A stretch of DNA of 10,328 bases from an uncultured Collinsella sp. (lineage in GTDB: Bacteria; Actinomycetota; Coriobacteriia; Coriobacteriales; Coriobacteriaceae), in assembly GCA_902489665.1 (NCBI GenBank), contig CABUAT010000044.1:1-10328 (forward strand), given 5' to 3'. Within the stretch, counting starts at the first letter, position 1. Every line of letters begins with the position of its first letter. This document shows, piece after piece, positions 1 through 6,522 of the stretch. The notes beneath the pieces are model-generated. The model was not told where the DNA came from. It did not search any database and saw only the letters and a program-made list of their open reading frames with translations. Made by a program: the position numbers and the translations under genes.

Positions 1-15
1 ATAACCGTGCAACGG

Positions 16-62
16 AAAAGAGCCGCCCTTTCGGACGACTCAAACTGTAATGGGGCTCTTTT
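16..62. terminator. Possible bidirectional terminator hairpin at the left edge
   Basis: The 9-nt arms AAAAGAGCC (16-24) and GGCTCTTTT (54-62) are exact reverse complements, with A-rich and T-rich outer ends, so the hairpin could end transcription in either direction. The loop is long (29 nt), which weakens the call. It may serve a gene lying left of the window; none of that gene is visible here. Confidence 0.4.
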
Positions 63-94
63 AGCTACCCCGCCATCCACCCAGCCCTCTTCAA

Positions 95-157
95 TTGCGG
101 TGAAATAGTTCCTGATTTCCGCCAAAACCCCGGCATCCAGGAACTATTCCACCGCAA
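95..157. repeat. Palindromic repeat A, copy 1
   Basis: Arms 95-114 and 138-157 (20 nt each) pair with a single mismatch, which is a G-U pair in RNA, around a 23-nt loop. The arm begins TTGCGGTG and runs through AATAGTTCC. The same arms recur at 1614-1680 around a loop of different sequence. Conserved arms with a variable loop resemble a REP or small MITE-like dispersed repeat. No T-tract follows, so it is not a typical terminator. It lies 44 nt left of repeat B copy 1. Confidence 0.75.
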
Positions 158-201
158 CTATCCTTGGAATCGGTATTTAGCTTGTGCCTACTTTAGTGTC
201 A

Positions 202-361
202 TTTCAAAACTATGCCGGATTACGGGGCTGATTCGGAGACCTCCATCCATACCGGCAATTTTCGATTTTTGATAATCCGTCTACCTGCGGTTTTAATTTC
301 GCGATTTTTCCCATGGTCATGTAATACAGGTACAGCCCCGTAATCCGCCATAGTTTTGAAA
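202..361. repeat. Large palindromic element B, copy 1 (160 nt)
   Basis: Arms 202-230 and 333-361 (29 nt each) are reverse complements except at one position. They enclose about 102 nt holding the core CTACCTGCGGTTTT followed by RATTT (from 281), which recurs from 1801 in copy 2 at nearly the same offset from both ends. The outer arms of the two copies differ in sequence, but each pair is self-complementary. The interior also has an imperfect direct repeat, AATTTTCGATTTTT near 258 and AATTTCGCGATTTTT near 295. No coding potential is evident: the short ORFs here resemble no protein family I know. Function is unknown; a structured RNA or a cruciform-forming DNA repeat are the obvious options. 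Confidence 0.7.
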
Positions 362-380
362 CCAGCCCATTTGGGACTGG
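362..380. other. Small hairpin right of element B copy 1
   Basis: CCAG plus CCC (362-368) can pair with GGG plus CTGG (373-380), with one bulged A. The hairpin abuts the right arm of element B. No T-tract follows. The rest of 381-445 shows no gene or clear site. Confidence 0.3.
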
Positions 381-445
381 CCTCTTATGGCTACTTTTAC
401 CTATTAGCCCGCATGTTTGACGCATCTAAAATAGCCCGTCCCAAA

Positions 446-473
446 TTGACTACCCTGGCATTGGGGATACCAT
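446..473 (+). promoter_or_regulatory. Candidate sigma-70 type promoter of the M24 peptidase gene
   Basis: TTGACT (446-451, five of six matches to the -35 consensus) is followed after 16 nt by TACCAT (468-473, four of six matches to the -10). Transcription would begin near 480, giving a leader of about 20 nt that contains the ribosome binding site. The spacing is slightly short and the -10 is weak, so this is a candidate only. Confidence 0.35.
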
Positions 474-500
474 GGTGGCACCCTAGCGAAAGGACGATGT

Positions 501-1589
501 ATGGCACATGTCGATGACCAGCGCGTGGCGCGCGTGCTCGATGCGCTCGAGGCTCAGCACCCCGGCGCGCAGCTGCTTGTGAACGACCCGTGGTCGATCT
601 ACTATCTGACCGGCTTTTATGCCGATATGTTCGAGCGTTTTTGCGGCGTGCTGCTCGCACGCGATGCCGAGCCGGTGATCTTGGTCAACGCCCTGCATCA
701 GCTGCCCGAGTACGACAATGCCCGCGTCGCCTATCACACCGATACCGACGTCGTGACCGACACCATCGCGCGCGAGATCGATCCTGCCAAGCCTCTCGGC
801 ATCGACGCCGTTATGCGCTCCGGCTTTTTGATGCCCCTTATTGATTGTCACGCCGCGAGCGAGTTCTTCCTGGGCGACTTTGCCGTCACCGCCGCACGCA
901 CCCACAAGGATGCCGCCGAGCAGGAGCTCATGCGTGTGTCCTCGGCCGCCAACGACACCGTGATGGCCGACGCCATCAAGCTCGTTCACGAGGGCGTGAC
1001 GGAGCGCGAAATTGCCGACCAGATGCTCGGCCTGTACCGCAAACACGACTGCGAGGGCTTTAGCTTTCCGCCCATCGTGAGCTTTGGCGCTAACGCCGGC
1101 GACCCGCATCACGAGCCCGACGACACCGTACTCAAGCGCGGTGACGTGGTGCTGTTCGACATTGGCGGGCGTCATCGCAACTACTGCTCGGACATGACGC
1201 GCACGTTCTTTTGGGGAGAGCCGGACGAGGAGACCGCACGCATCTACGACATCGTGCGCCGCGCCAACGAGGCCGCCGAGGCGCTCATCGCCCCGGGTGT
1301 GCGCATGTGCGACCTGGACCGTGCCGCGCGCGACGTGATTGAGGACGCTGGCTACGGCAAGTACTTCACGCATCGCCTGGGTCACTCGATCGGCCTGCAG
1401 GACCACGAGCCAGGTGACGTTTCGCTTGTCAACGAGCAGGTCGTAGAACCGGGCATGACGTTCTCTATCGAGCCGGGCATCTACCTCCCCGGCCGCACCG
1501 GCGTCCGCATCGAGGACCTGGCCCTCGTGACCGAGCCCGGCGTCGAGATCCTCAACGCCTACCCCCACGAACCAGTCCGCCTAGACTAG
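501..1589 (+). CDS. M24 family Xaa-Pro aminopeptidase/dipeptidase-like metallopeptidase
   Basis: This 362-residue protein has the two-part M24B layout: an N-terminal creatinase/prolidase-like domain (about residues 1-130) and a C-terminal pita-bread metallopeptidase domain (about 135-360). All five expected metal ligands are present: Asp220 in FDIGG, Asp231 in SDMTRTF, His295 in HRLGHSIG, Glu324 in SIEPGIYL and Glu338 in RIEDL. His203-His204 in the DPHHEP stretch lies where the family has an active-site histidine. Such enzymes are usually cytoplasmic and remove residues next to proline from short peptides. No signal peptide or membrane segment is visible. The start is supported by AAGGA (490-494), 6 nt before the ATG. 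The gene is alone on the plus strand, is convergent with folC and has A-B repeat pairs on both sides. Whether it is an aminopeptidase (PepP type) or a dipeptidase (PepQ type) cannot be settled here, so no symbol is given. Confidence 0.93.
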   Translation: MAHVDDQRVARVLDALEAQHPGAQLLVNDPWSIYYLTGFYADMFERFCGVLLARDAEPVILVNALHQLPEYDNARVAYHTDTDVVTDTIAREIDPAKPLGIDAVMRSGFLMPLIDCHAASEFFLGDFAVTAARTHKDAAEQELMRVSSAANDTVMADAIKLVHEGVTEREIADQMLGLYRKHDCEGFSFPPIVSFGANAGDPHHEPDDTVLKRGDVVLFDIGGRHRNYCSDMTRTFFWGEPDEETARIYDIVRRANEAAEALIAPGVRMCDLDRAARDVIEDAGYGKYFTHRLGHSIGLQDHEPGDVSLVNEQVVEPGMTFSIEPGIYLPGRTGVRIEDLALVTEPGVEILNAYPHEPVRLD

Positions 1590-1613
1590 CCCCTTCCCAA
1601 TAGCCCCTCAATA

Positions 1614-1680
1614 AGTTGCGGTGGAATAGTTCCCAGATTGTCCCACAGAGGCATAATCCCGGAACTATTTCACCGCAACT
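1614..1680. repeat. Palindromic repeat A, copy 2
   Basis: Arms 1614-1633 and 1661-1680 (20 nt each) pair with one mismatch around a 27-nt loop. The arms match copy 1 (95-157), but the loop does not. The single mismatch sits on the opposite side, so this copy reads as copy 1 inverted. It begins 24 nt after the stop codon of the M24 peptidase gene and lies 40 nt left of element B copy 2, mirroring the spacing seen upstream of the gene. Confidence 0.75.
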
Positions 1681-1720
1681 ACCATGGGGCCAAGTCGACC
1701 AATTTGAAAGTCTAGAGCTG

Positions 1721-1882
1721 CGCCACGAAAACGGCCTATCTACTACGTTTAACCCGCATGGGTCGACCATGCGGGTCTTTTTTGAAAAATGGCAAGCCAT
1801 CTACCTGCGGTTTTGATTTTGCATTTTTCGGTCTGATCGAGGGTATCCGGTCGAACGTAGTAGATAGGCCCATTTCGTGGCG
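1721..1882. repeat. Large palindromic element B, copy 2 (162 nt)
   Basis: Arms 1721-1749 and 1854-1882 (29 nt each) pair at 27 of 29 positions around a 104-nt interior. The core CTACCTGCGGTTTT starts at 1801, 80 nt from the left end; in copy 1 the offset is 79 nt. Arm sequence differs from copy 1, although both have an AAAAC block near the outer end. The left half of the interior contains a terminator hairpin (1752-1783) with no counterpart in copy 1. The element fills the space between the convergent M24 peptidase and folC genes and ends 32 nt beyond the folC stop codon. Confidence 0.7.
1752..1783 (+). terminator. Intrinsic terminator of the M24 peptidase transcript
   Basis: A perfect 10-bp stem, ACCCGCATGG (1752-1761) with CCATGCGGGT (1767-1776), has a 5-nt loop and is followed by C and then six T (1778-1783). 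The T-tract lies on the plus side only, so it acts on transcription coming from the M24 gene. It is nested inside element B copy 2. Confidence 0.8.
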
Positions 1883-1914
1883 AGCACGCCAACTAACTAC
1901 CCTGCGGAAGGGCT

Positions 1915-3258
1915 CTAGCGGAGCAAGCCTGCCACTTCGCCGGCTAGGGTGATGGTGCCGGCGGCAACGAAGGACTCGCCCGCGGCATCGAAGGCCGCGA
2001 GGGCCTCGGACACGCTGGGGTACACGCCAATAAGCTTGTCAGCATCCACAAGTGCGGCGAGTTCTTCTACCGGTAGGGCGCGATCGGAATCGGTCTGGGT
2101 CACAACCACGCGCGGAAAGGACGGGATCAGCACGTCAACGATGCCCGCCACGTCCTTGTCGGCCAGTGCAGCGCACAGCAGCGTGGGGCGATTCTCCACG
2201 CACGGATCGATCTCGTCCAGCGCGCTTACAAAGTTCTCGCAGCTCTGGGGGTTATGGCAGGCATCAATCAGCTTGAGCGGATCGGTCCCCAGCACATCAA
2301 AACGACCCGGCGTGGGACAGCCCATAAGCGACGCATCAAGCACATCGTGGTCGAGCTCGCGGCCCAGATACCCCTCGCATAGCATAATCGCGCACGCTGC
2401 ATTCTGCGGCTGATAGGCCGGCTTGACCATACTCGACGTATAGATCGCACGCGGCGTGGTGCAGCTAAACTCAACCGTGTCGCCCACATGCGCCGGCACC
2501 TTAGTCGTGGCGTGGCTCACCACGAGCGGCACCACACCGCACTCACGGCAACGGGCATCCATCACGCGCTGAACACTCGGCTCATGCGTACCCTCGCCCA
2601 AAACAACCAAGCGCCCGGGTTTGATAACCGCAGCCTTCTCCCCCGCAATGGCCTCGAGCGTGTCGCCCAAAATACGTGTGTGATCGAGCCCAATGCCCGT
2701 AATGGCAACGGCGACGGGATCGGTCGCGCTTGTGGCGTCCCAACGCCCACCCATGCCAACCTCGAGCACGGCAACATCCACCGCGGCCTCGGCAAACACC
2801 ACCAGTGCGGCAGCCGTCAGCAGATCAAACGGCGTGATGGTATAGGCACGCTCCCCCGCCGCCACACGGTGCGCATTCACGCGACGTCCCGCCTCAACAG
2901 CAGCAGAAACGCCACGGGCAAACGCCTCATCGCTCACGACGCGTCCATCGACTTCCATGCGCTCGGGATAGCGCACCAGCTGCGGCGACGTATACAGCGC
3001 GGTCTTGAGCCCCTCGCCGCGAAGGATAGCAGCTGAAAAACGCGTGGTCGAAGTCTTGCCATTGGTACCGGCAACCTGAATGCAATCAAAATACTCATCC
3101 GGACGTCCCAGCTCGTCGAGCATATCAACAACCGTCTCGAGCAGAGGACCAGCATCCCCAGAAATCCGCCCCGTATCAGCAGCCAGCTCAACAGCCTCAT
3201 CAAACGAAAGCAACTCAAACGAGAAAGGAACGACATAAGACCCAGAACGCTTAGTCAT
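1915..3258 (-). CDS. folC: Bifunctional folylpolyglutamate synthase/dihydrofolate synthase
   Basis: This 447-residue Mur-ligase-family enzyme adds glutamate to dihydropteroate and/or to tetrahydrofolates in the cytoplasm, using ATP. The P-loop is at residues 64-70 (GTNGKTS), within VAGTNGKTSTT. Further family motifs are EVGMGGRWDATS (166-177), LDHTRILGDT with the following EKAA (191-210, containing the lysine of the conserved E-K-A motif), PGRF (317-320) and DACHNPQ (332-338) of the C-terminal domain. The length is normal for FolC. The chosen start is the ATG at 3256-3258, with GGGGGA about 9 nt upstream. An in-frame ATG at 3297 would add 13 residues that would cover a terminator-like hairpin, so it is unlikely. 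The gene follows valS in the same orientation, a common pairing in Gram-positive genomes. Whether both activities or only one is present cannot be decided from the sequence. Confidence 0.93.
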   Translation of the reverse strand: MTKRSGSYVVPFSFELLSFDEAVELAADTGRISGDAGPLLETVVDMLDELGRPDEYFDCIQVAGTNGKTSTTRFSAAILRGEGLKTALYTSPQLVRYPERMEVDGRVVSDEAFARGVSAAVEAGRRVNAHRVAAGERAYTITPFDLLTAAALVVFAEAAVDVAVLEVGMGGRWDATSATDPVAVAITGIGLDHTRILGDTLEAIAGEKAAVIKPGRLVVLGEGTHEPSVQRVMDARCRECGVVPLVVSHATTKVPAHVGDTVEFSCTTPRAIYTSSMVKPAYQPQNAACAIMLCEGYLGRELDHDVLDASLMGCPTPGRFDVLGTDPLKLIDACHNPQSCENFVSALDEIDPCVENRPTLLCAALADKDVAGIVDVLIPSFPRVVVTQTDSDRALPVEELAALVDADKLIGVYPSVSEALAAFDAAGESFVAAGTITLAGEVAGLLR

Positions 3259-3280
3259 AACCCAAAGTCCCCCATAACAG

Positions 3281-3313
3281 AAAAAGAGGCCCATCAAAAA
3301 GAATGAGCCCCTC
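3281..3313 (-). terminator. Terminator or attenuator hairpin between valS and folC
   Basis: Read on the minus strand, GAGG-(GG bulge)-CTCAT (3313-3303) pairs with ATGGG-CCTC (3294-3286), including one G-U pair, and is followed by five T (3285-3281). This is an intrinsic-terminator shape. It ends only 22 nt before the folC start codon, leaving no room for a promoter between them. It may end the valS transcript with partial read-through or act as a leader attenuator for folC. Confidence 0.55.
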
Positions 3314-3355
3314 GCGTTGACAATATCAGCCTTTATCCGCTTGCAGCAAGATCAA

Positions 3356-3373
3356 GGCCACGAACAAGTGGCC
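3356..3373 (-). other. Small perfect hairpin in the valS-folC gap
   Basis: GGCCAC (3356-3361) and GTGGCC (3368-3373) pair perfectly around a 6-nt loop. On the minus strand it is followed by a T-containing but not T-only stretch. With the hairpin at 3281-3313 it could form the upstream half of a folC leader structure. No known riboswitch core was recognised. The remainder of 3314-3418 shows nothing clear. Confidence 0.35.
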
Positions 3374-3418
3374 ATAACCTACCAGCTGCAAACAACCACG
3401 TAACCGCACTAGGAGCGG

Positions 3419-3519
3419 CCCGACGCTTTGCTCGATACAAGTTCCGCACGCAAAGGACAGCACTAAATGTGCTGTCCGTCTTGCGCAGGACTGTTCGCAG
3501 TAGCGAGCAAAGCGTCGGG
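3419..3519 (-). repeat. Nested palindromic element C, copy 2 (downstream of valS)
   Basis: The outer arms CCCGACGCTTTGCTCG (3419-3434) and its exact reverse complement (3504-3519) form a perfect 16-bp stem. Inside is a hairpin with stem 3455-3463/3469-3477 and a 5-nt loop. Read on the minus strand, the interior carries GTCCTG, CACATTTAGTG and GTGCGGAA in that order. The same blocks, with one base changed, appear on the plus strand in the copy at 6256-6371. It begins 19 nt past the valS stop codon and might also help define the valS 3' end. The lack of a T-tract argues against a standard terminator. Confidence 0.7.
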
Positions 3520-3538
3520 ACGCGCCCCAGAGCAAACC

Positions 3539-6235
3539 TTACGAGAAGTCAGCAACCTGAGCAGTCAGCGCCGCCAGGATCTCCTTGAGCTCAGCTGCAC
3601 GGTCCCTCTTCTTCTGGACCACGGCGGGCGCGGCCTTGGCCACGAAGCCCTCGTTGGCGAGTGTCTTCTCGCAACCGGCGAGCTCCTTCTGAGCCGCGGC
3701 GATCTCCTTCTCCAGGCGCGCCTTCTCGGCCGAAAGATCGACCTTGCCCTCGAGCACCACAAAGACCTCGACGCCGCTGTCGACCACGGCAATGCTCGCA
3801 GCCGGCTTCTCGACGTCGGTACCCATGACCAGCGAGGCGGTGTTGGCCAGCGGCTCAATCGTGGAGCGCAGGCTCTCGAGCTTCTCGATGTCCTCGGCAC
3901 CGGCGCGCACGACCACGTCGAGCTCGGCCTTGGGGCTCAAGCGATAACGCGAACGCGTGGCGCGGGCAGCGGAAACGACGGTGCGGCACAGCTCAAACGC
4001 GCGCTCGGCGTCCTCGTCAACATACTTGGCGTAGTCGGCGGGCTCGGGCCACTTGGCGATCATGAGCGCCTCAGCGCGGTCCACATTGCCCTCGGCGTCC
4101 AGATCGAGCACGCTCGCCGGCATGTTGTCCCAGATCTCCTCGGTCACGAACGGCATGAGCGGGTGCATCAGGCGAATGGAGGTGTCGAGCACAAAGATCA
4201 GGTTGCGCTGCGCCTGCAGACGGCCCTCGCCCTTCAGACGGGCCTTGGTGACCTCGACGTACCAGTCGCAGACCTCGTTCCAGAAGAACTGCTGCACGCC
4301 GCGGGCCATGTCGCCAAAGGTGTAGTTCTCGATGCCCTCGGTGACCATCTTCACGGCCTTGGCCAGGCGGCTGAACATCCAGGCGTCGGCCGGCGTCTCC
4401 ACGACGGGCTCGCCGGGCGTGTAGCCCTCCATGTTCATGAGCAGGAAGCGGCTGGCGTTCCAGATCTTGGTCACAAAGCTCTTGGCCTGATCGGTGCGCG
4501 GGCTATCGATAAGCTTCTTGGTCTTCTTATCGATGTTCGCGTCGAACTTGACGTCCTGGTTGTTGGTGCACAGCGTGAGCAGGTTGAAGCGCATGGCGTC
4601 GGCGCCGTACATACCGATGAGGTCCATGGGGTCAACGCCGTTGCCCTTGGACTTGGACATGCGGCTGCCGTCTTTGGCCAGGATCGTCGGGTAGATGACG
4701 ACGTCCTTAAACGGCACCTCGTCCAGGAAGTACAGCGAGCTCATGACCATGCGGGCGACCCACAGTGCGATGATGTCGCGCGCAGTGACGAGCGCCGTTG
4801 TGGGGTGATGGCCCTCGAGCAGCTCGGGCTTTTGCGGCCAGCCCTGCGTGGCGAAGGTCCACAGCTGCGAGCTGAACCAGGTGTCCAGCACGTTCTCGTC
4901 CTGATGCACGTGATGGCCGCCGCACTTGGGACACACGTCGGTGTCCTCGGTAAGGGCGTCCTCCCAGCCGCAGTCCTCACAGTAGAACACGGGGATGCGG
5001 TGGCCCCACCACAGCTGGCGGCTGATGCACCAGTCCTTGAGGTTTTCCATCCAGGTGGTGTAGGTCTGCGTCCAGCGCGCGGGGTGGAAGGTGACCTTGC
5101 CGGAGTTGACGGCGTCGAGCGCCGGCCCCTTGAGCTTATCGACGGCCACAAACCACTGCTCGGAAAGCCACGGCTCCAGCGCGGAGTCGCAACGGTAGCA
5201 GTGCATGACGGAGTGATCGAGTTCGTCGACGTGATCGAGCAGGTCGTGCTCCTCAAACCACTTGATGACGGCCTCGCGGCACTCCTCGCGGGTCATGCCG
5301 GTAAACTCGCCATAGCCCTCGACGACCACCGCGTGCTCATCGAAAATGTTGATCTGCGGCAGGTCGTGGGCCTGACCCATGGCGTAGTCATTGGGGTCGT
5401 GAGCAGGTGTAACCTTAACGAAGCCGGAGCCAAAGTTGGCGTCGACGTGCCAATCCTCAAAGATAGGAATCTCGCGGTTGACGATCGGCAGCATGACGGT
5501 CTTGCCCACGAAGGCGACCTTCTCGGGGTCCTTCGGGGAGACGGCAACGCCCGTGTCGCCGAGCATGGTCTCGGGGCGCGTGGTGGCGACGACGATGTAG
5601 TCTTGGCCGTTGACCGGCTCGGTCAGCGGGTAGCGCAGGTGCCACAGGTGGCCCTTCTCGTCCTTGTACTCGGCCTCGTCGTCCGAGATAGCGGTGGTGC
5701 AGTTGGGGCACCAGTTGACGATGCGCTTGCCACGGTAGATCAGGCCGTCGTGATACCAGTCACAGAAGACCTTGCGCACGGCCTGGGCATAGTCCTCGTC
5801 CATGGTGAAGCGCTCGTTATCAAAGTCGACGGAGCAGCCCATGCGCTTGATCTGCTCGACGATGATGCCGCCGTACTCGTGGGTCCAATCCCAGCAAGCG
5901 TCGACAAACTTGTCGCGACCGATCTCCAGGCGGCTGATGCCCTCGCTCTTGAGCTTCTTGTCGACCTTGGTCTGCGTGGCGATACCGGCGTGGTCGGTGC
6001 CGAGCACCCAGCGCGTGGACTTGCCGCGCATGCGGGCCATACGGATGATGGCGTCCTGGATGGAGTCGTCGGTGGCATGACCCATGTGGAGCTTGCCGGT
6101 CACGTTGGGAGGCGGAATGGTGACGGTGCAGTCGCCCACGCCCTCGCGGCGCTTGTAGTAGCCGCCGTCGAGCCACTTCTGCAGGATCGCCGGCTCGTTG
6201 GTCGACGGATCGTAGTTCTTGGGCATCTCTTCCAT
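3539..6235 (-). CDS. valS: Valyl-tRNA synthetase
   Basis: This 898-residue class I aminoacyl-tRNA synthetase charges tRNA-Val with valine in the cytoplasm. The HIGH-type signature is HMGH (50-53), within PPPNVTGKLHMGH, and the KMSKS-type signature is RMSKS (525-529). The editing (CP1) domain carries the TTRPETM stretch (218-224). Cysteine pairs typical of zinc-binding ValRS forms occur at 176/179, 419/422 and 435/438. The last 65 or so residues form the charged, coiled-coil tRNA-binding arm (from LSAEKARLEKEIAAAQKEL onward) that distinguishes ValRS from IleRS and LeuRS. The start is supported by AGGGAG (6242-6247) spaced 6 nt from the ATG; a second in-frame ATG three codons later is less well placed. 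No T-box leader was found. The gene is bracketed by the two C elements, with folC downstream and clpX, ending in its own terminator, upstream. Confidence 0.98.
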   Translation of the reverse strand: MEEMPKNYDPSTNEPAILQKWLDGGYYKRREGVGDCTVTIPPPNVTGKLHMGHATDDSIQDAIIRMARMRGKSTRWVLGTDHAGIATQTKVDKKLKSEGISRLEIGRDKFVDACWDWTHEYGGIIVEQIKRMGCSVDFDNERFTMDEDYAQAVRKVFCDWYHDGLIYRGKRIVNWCPNCTTAISDDEAEYKDEKGHLWHLRYPLTEPVNGQDYIVVATTRPETMLGDTGVAVSPKDPEKVAFVGKTVMLPIVNREIPIFEDWHVDANFGSGFVKVTPAHDPNDYAMGQAHDLPQINIFDEHAVVVEGYGEFTGMTREECREAVIKWFEEHDLLDHVDELDHSVMHCYRCDSALEPWLSEQWFVAVDKLKGPALDAVNSGKVTFHPARWTQTYTTWMENLKDWCISRQLWWGHRIPVFYCEDCGWEDALTEDTDVCPKCGGHHVHQDENVLDTWFSSQLWTFATQGWPQKPELLEGHHPTTALVTARDIIALWVARMVMSSLYFLDEVPFKDVVIYPTILAKDGSRMSKSKGNGVDPMDLIGMYGADAMRFNLLTLCTNNQDVKFDANIDKKTKKLIDSPRTDQAKSFVTKIWNASRFLLMNMEGYTPGEPVVETPADAWMFSRLAKAVKMVTEGIENYTFGDMARGVQQFFWNEVCDWYVEVTKARLKGEGRLQAQRNLIFVLDTSIRLMHPLMPFVTEEIWDNMPASVLDLDAEGNVDRAEALMIAKWPEPADYAKYVDEDAERAFELCRTVVSAARATRSRYRLSPKAELDVVVRAGAEDIEKLESLRSTIEPLANTASLVMGTDVEKPAASIAVVDSGVEVFVVLEGKVDLSAEKARLEKEIAAAQKELAGCEKTLANEGFVAKAAPAVVQKKRDRAAELKEILAALTAQVADFS

Positions 6236-6255
6236 ATATCTCTCCCTGTCCCGCC

Positions 6256-6371
6256 GGGGAGGAATGTAGGCCCGATTTTCGCTCGGTCAGGTCCTGGGCT
6301 CGCTCGAAGACCACATTAAGTGGTCTTCGGCTCGTGCGGAATCTACGAAAATCGGGCCTACATTCCTCCCC
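6256..6371 (+). repeat. Nested palindromic element C, copy 1 (valS leader)
   Basis: Arms 6256-6281 and 6346-6371 are exact reverse complements over 26 nt, starting GGGGAGGAATG. Inside is a perfect 10-bp hairpin, CGAAGACCAC (6305-6314) with GTGGTCTTCG (6320-6329) and loop ATTAA. On the plus strand the interior has GTCCTG, CACATTAAGTG and GTGCGGAA, matching the copy downstream of valS (3419-3519) read on its minus strand. The outer arms of the two copies are unrelated. The element ends 20 nt before the valS ATG, so if the promoter lies beyond 6371 it would form a very stable structure in the valS 5' untranslated region, 8 nt upstream of the Shine-Dalgarno sequence. Confidence 0.75.
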
Positions 6372-6389
6372 TTAGGTATCGATTACTTC

Positions 6390-6403
6390 AGTCATTAATG
6401 ACT
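6390..6403. promoter_or_regulatory. 14-nt perfect palindrome upstream of valS, possible operator
   Basis: AGTCATTAATGACT reads identically on both strands. It lies between the clpX terminator and the valS leader element, where a valS promoter is expected. On the minus strand a TTGTTT (about 20 nt upstream) could act as a -35 with a TAATGA-like -10 inside the palindrome, but both are poor matches. A regulator-binding site is possible. The rest of 6372-6460 shows nothing else recognisable. Confidence 0.3.
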
Positions 6404-6460
6404 TCGCTGAGGCTTAAACAAACACACAGAATAACACAGGTAGTTGGGGTTATTGCGCAT

Positions 6461-6501
6461 ATATAAAATAGCCTCCGACCGCGGGTGGTCGGAGGCTATT
6501 T
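6461..6501 (-). terminator. Intrinsic terminator of clpX
   Basis: A perfect 15-bp stem (6466-6480 with 6487-6501, core GCCTCCGACC/GGTCGGAGGC) has a 6-nt loop. On the minus strand it is followed by a U/A-rich tail (UUUUAUAUAU). It begins 21 nt after the clpX stop codon and should separate the clp transcript from valS. Confidence 0.8.
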
Positions 6502-6522
6502 GCAAACACGTTTTAGGCTGGT

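Noticed and set aside
95..361. CRISPR array or insertion sequence
   Set aside because: There are only two copies of each element, they lie far apart, there are no regularly spaced short direct repeats, and no transposase or cas gene is present.
210..425. Small minus-strand ORF across element B copy 1
   Set aside because: It spans both arms of the palindrome, and I noted no Shine-Dalgarno support or family resemblance. The repeat explains the sequence.
3298..3538. Tetrahydrofolate riboswitch upstream of folC
   Set aside because: I could not align the leader to the riboswitch consensus I remember; only generic hairpins are visible.
3467..6319. Long plus-strand ORF (950 codons) opposite valS
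   Set aside because: It mirrors valS almost exactly, resembles no protein family I know and consists of low-complexity Val/Leu/Gly/Asp/His-rich sequence expected from the antisense of a high-GC gene. valS has all class I synthetase motifs.
6236..6460. T-box riboswitch for valS
   Set aside because: The conserved T-box sequence is not found on the minus strand, and the main structure has a related copy downstream of valS, so it is not specific to a synthetase leader.
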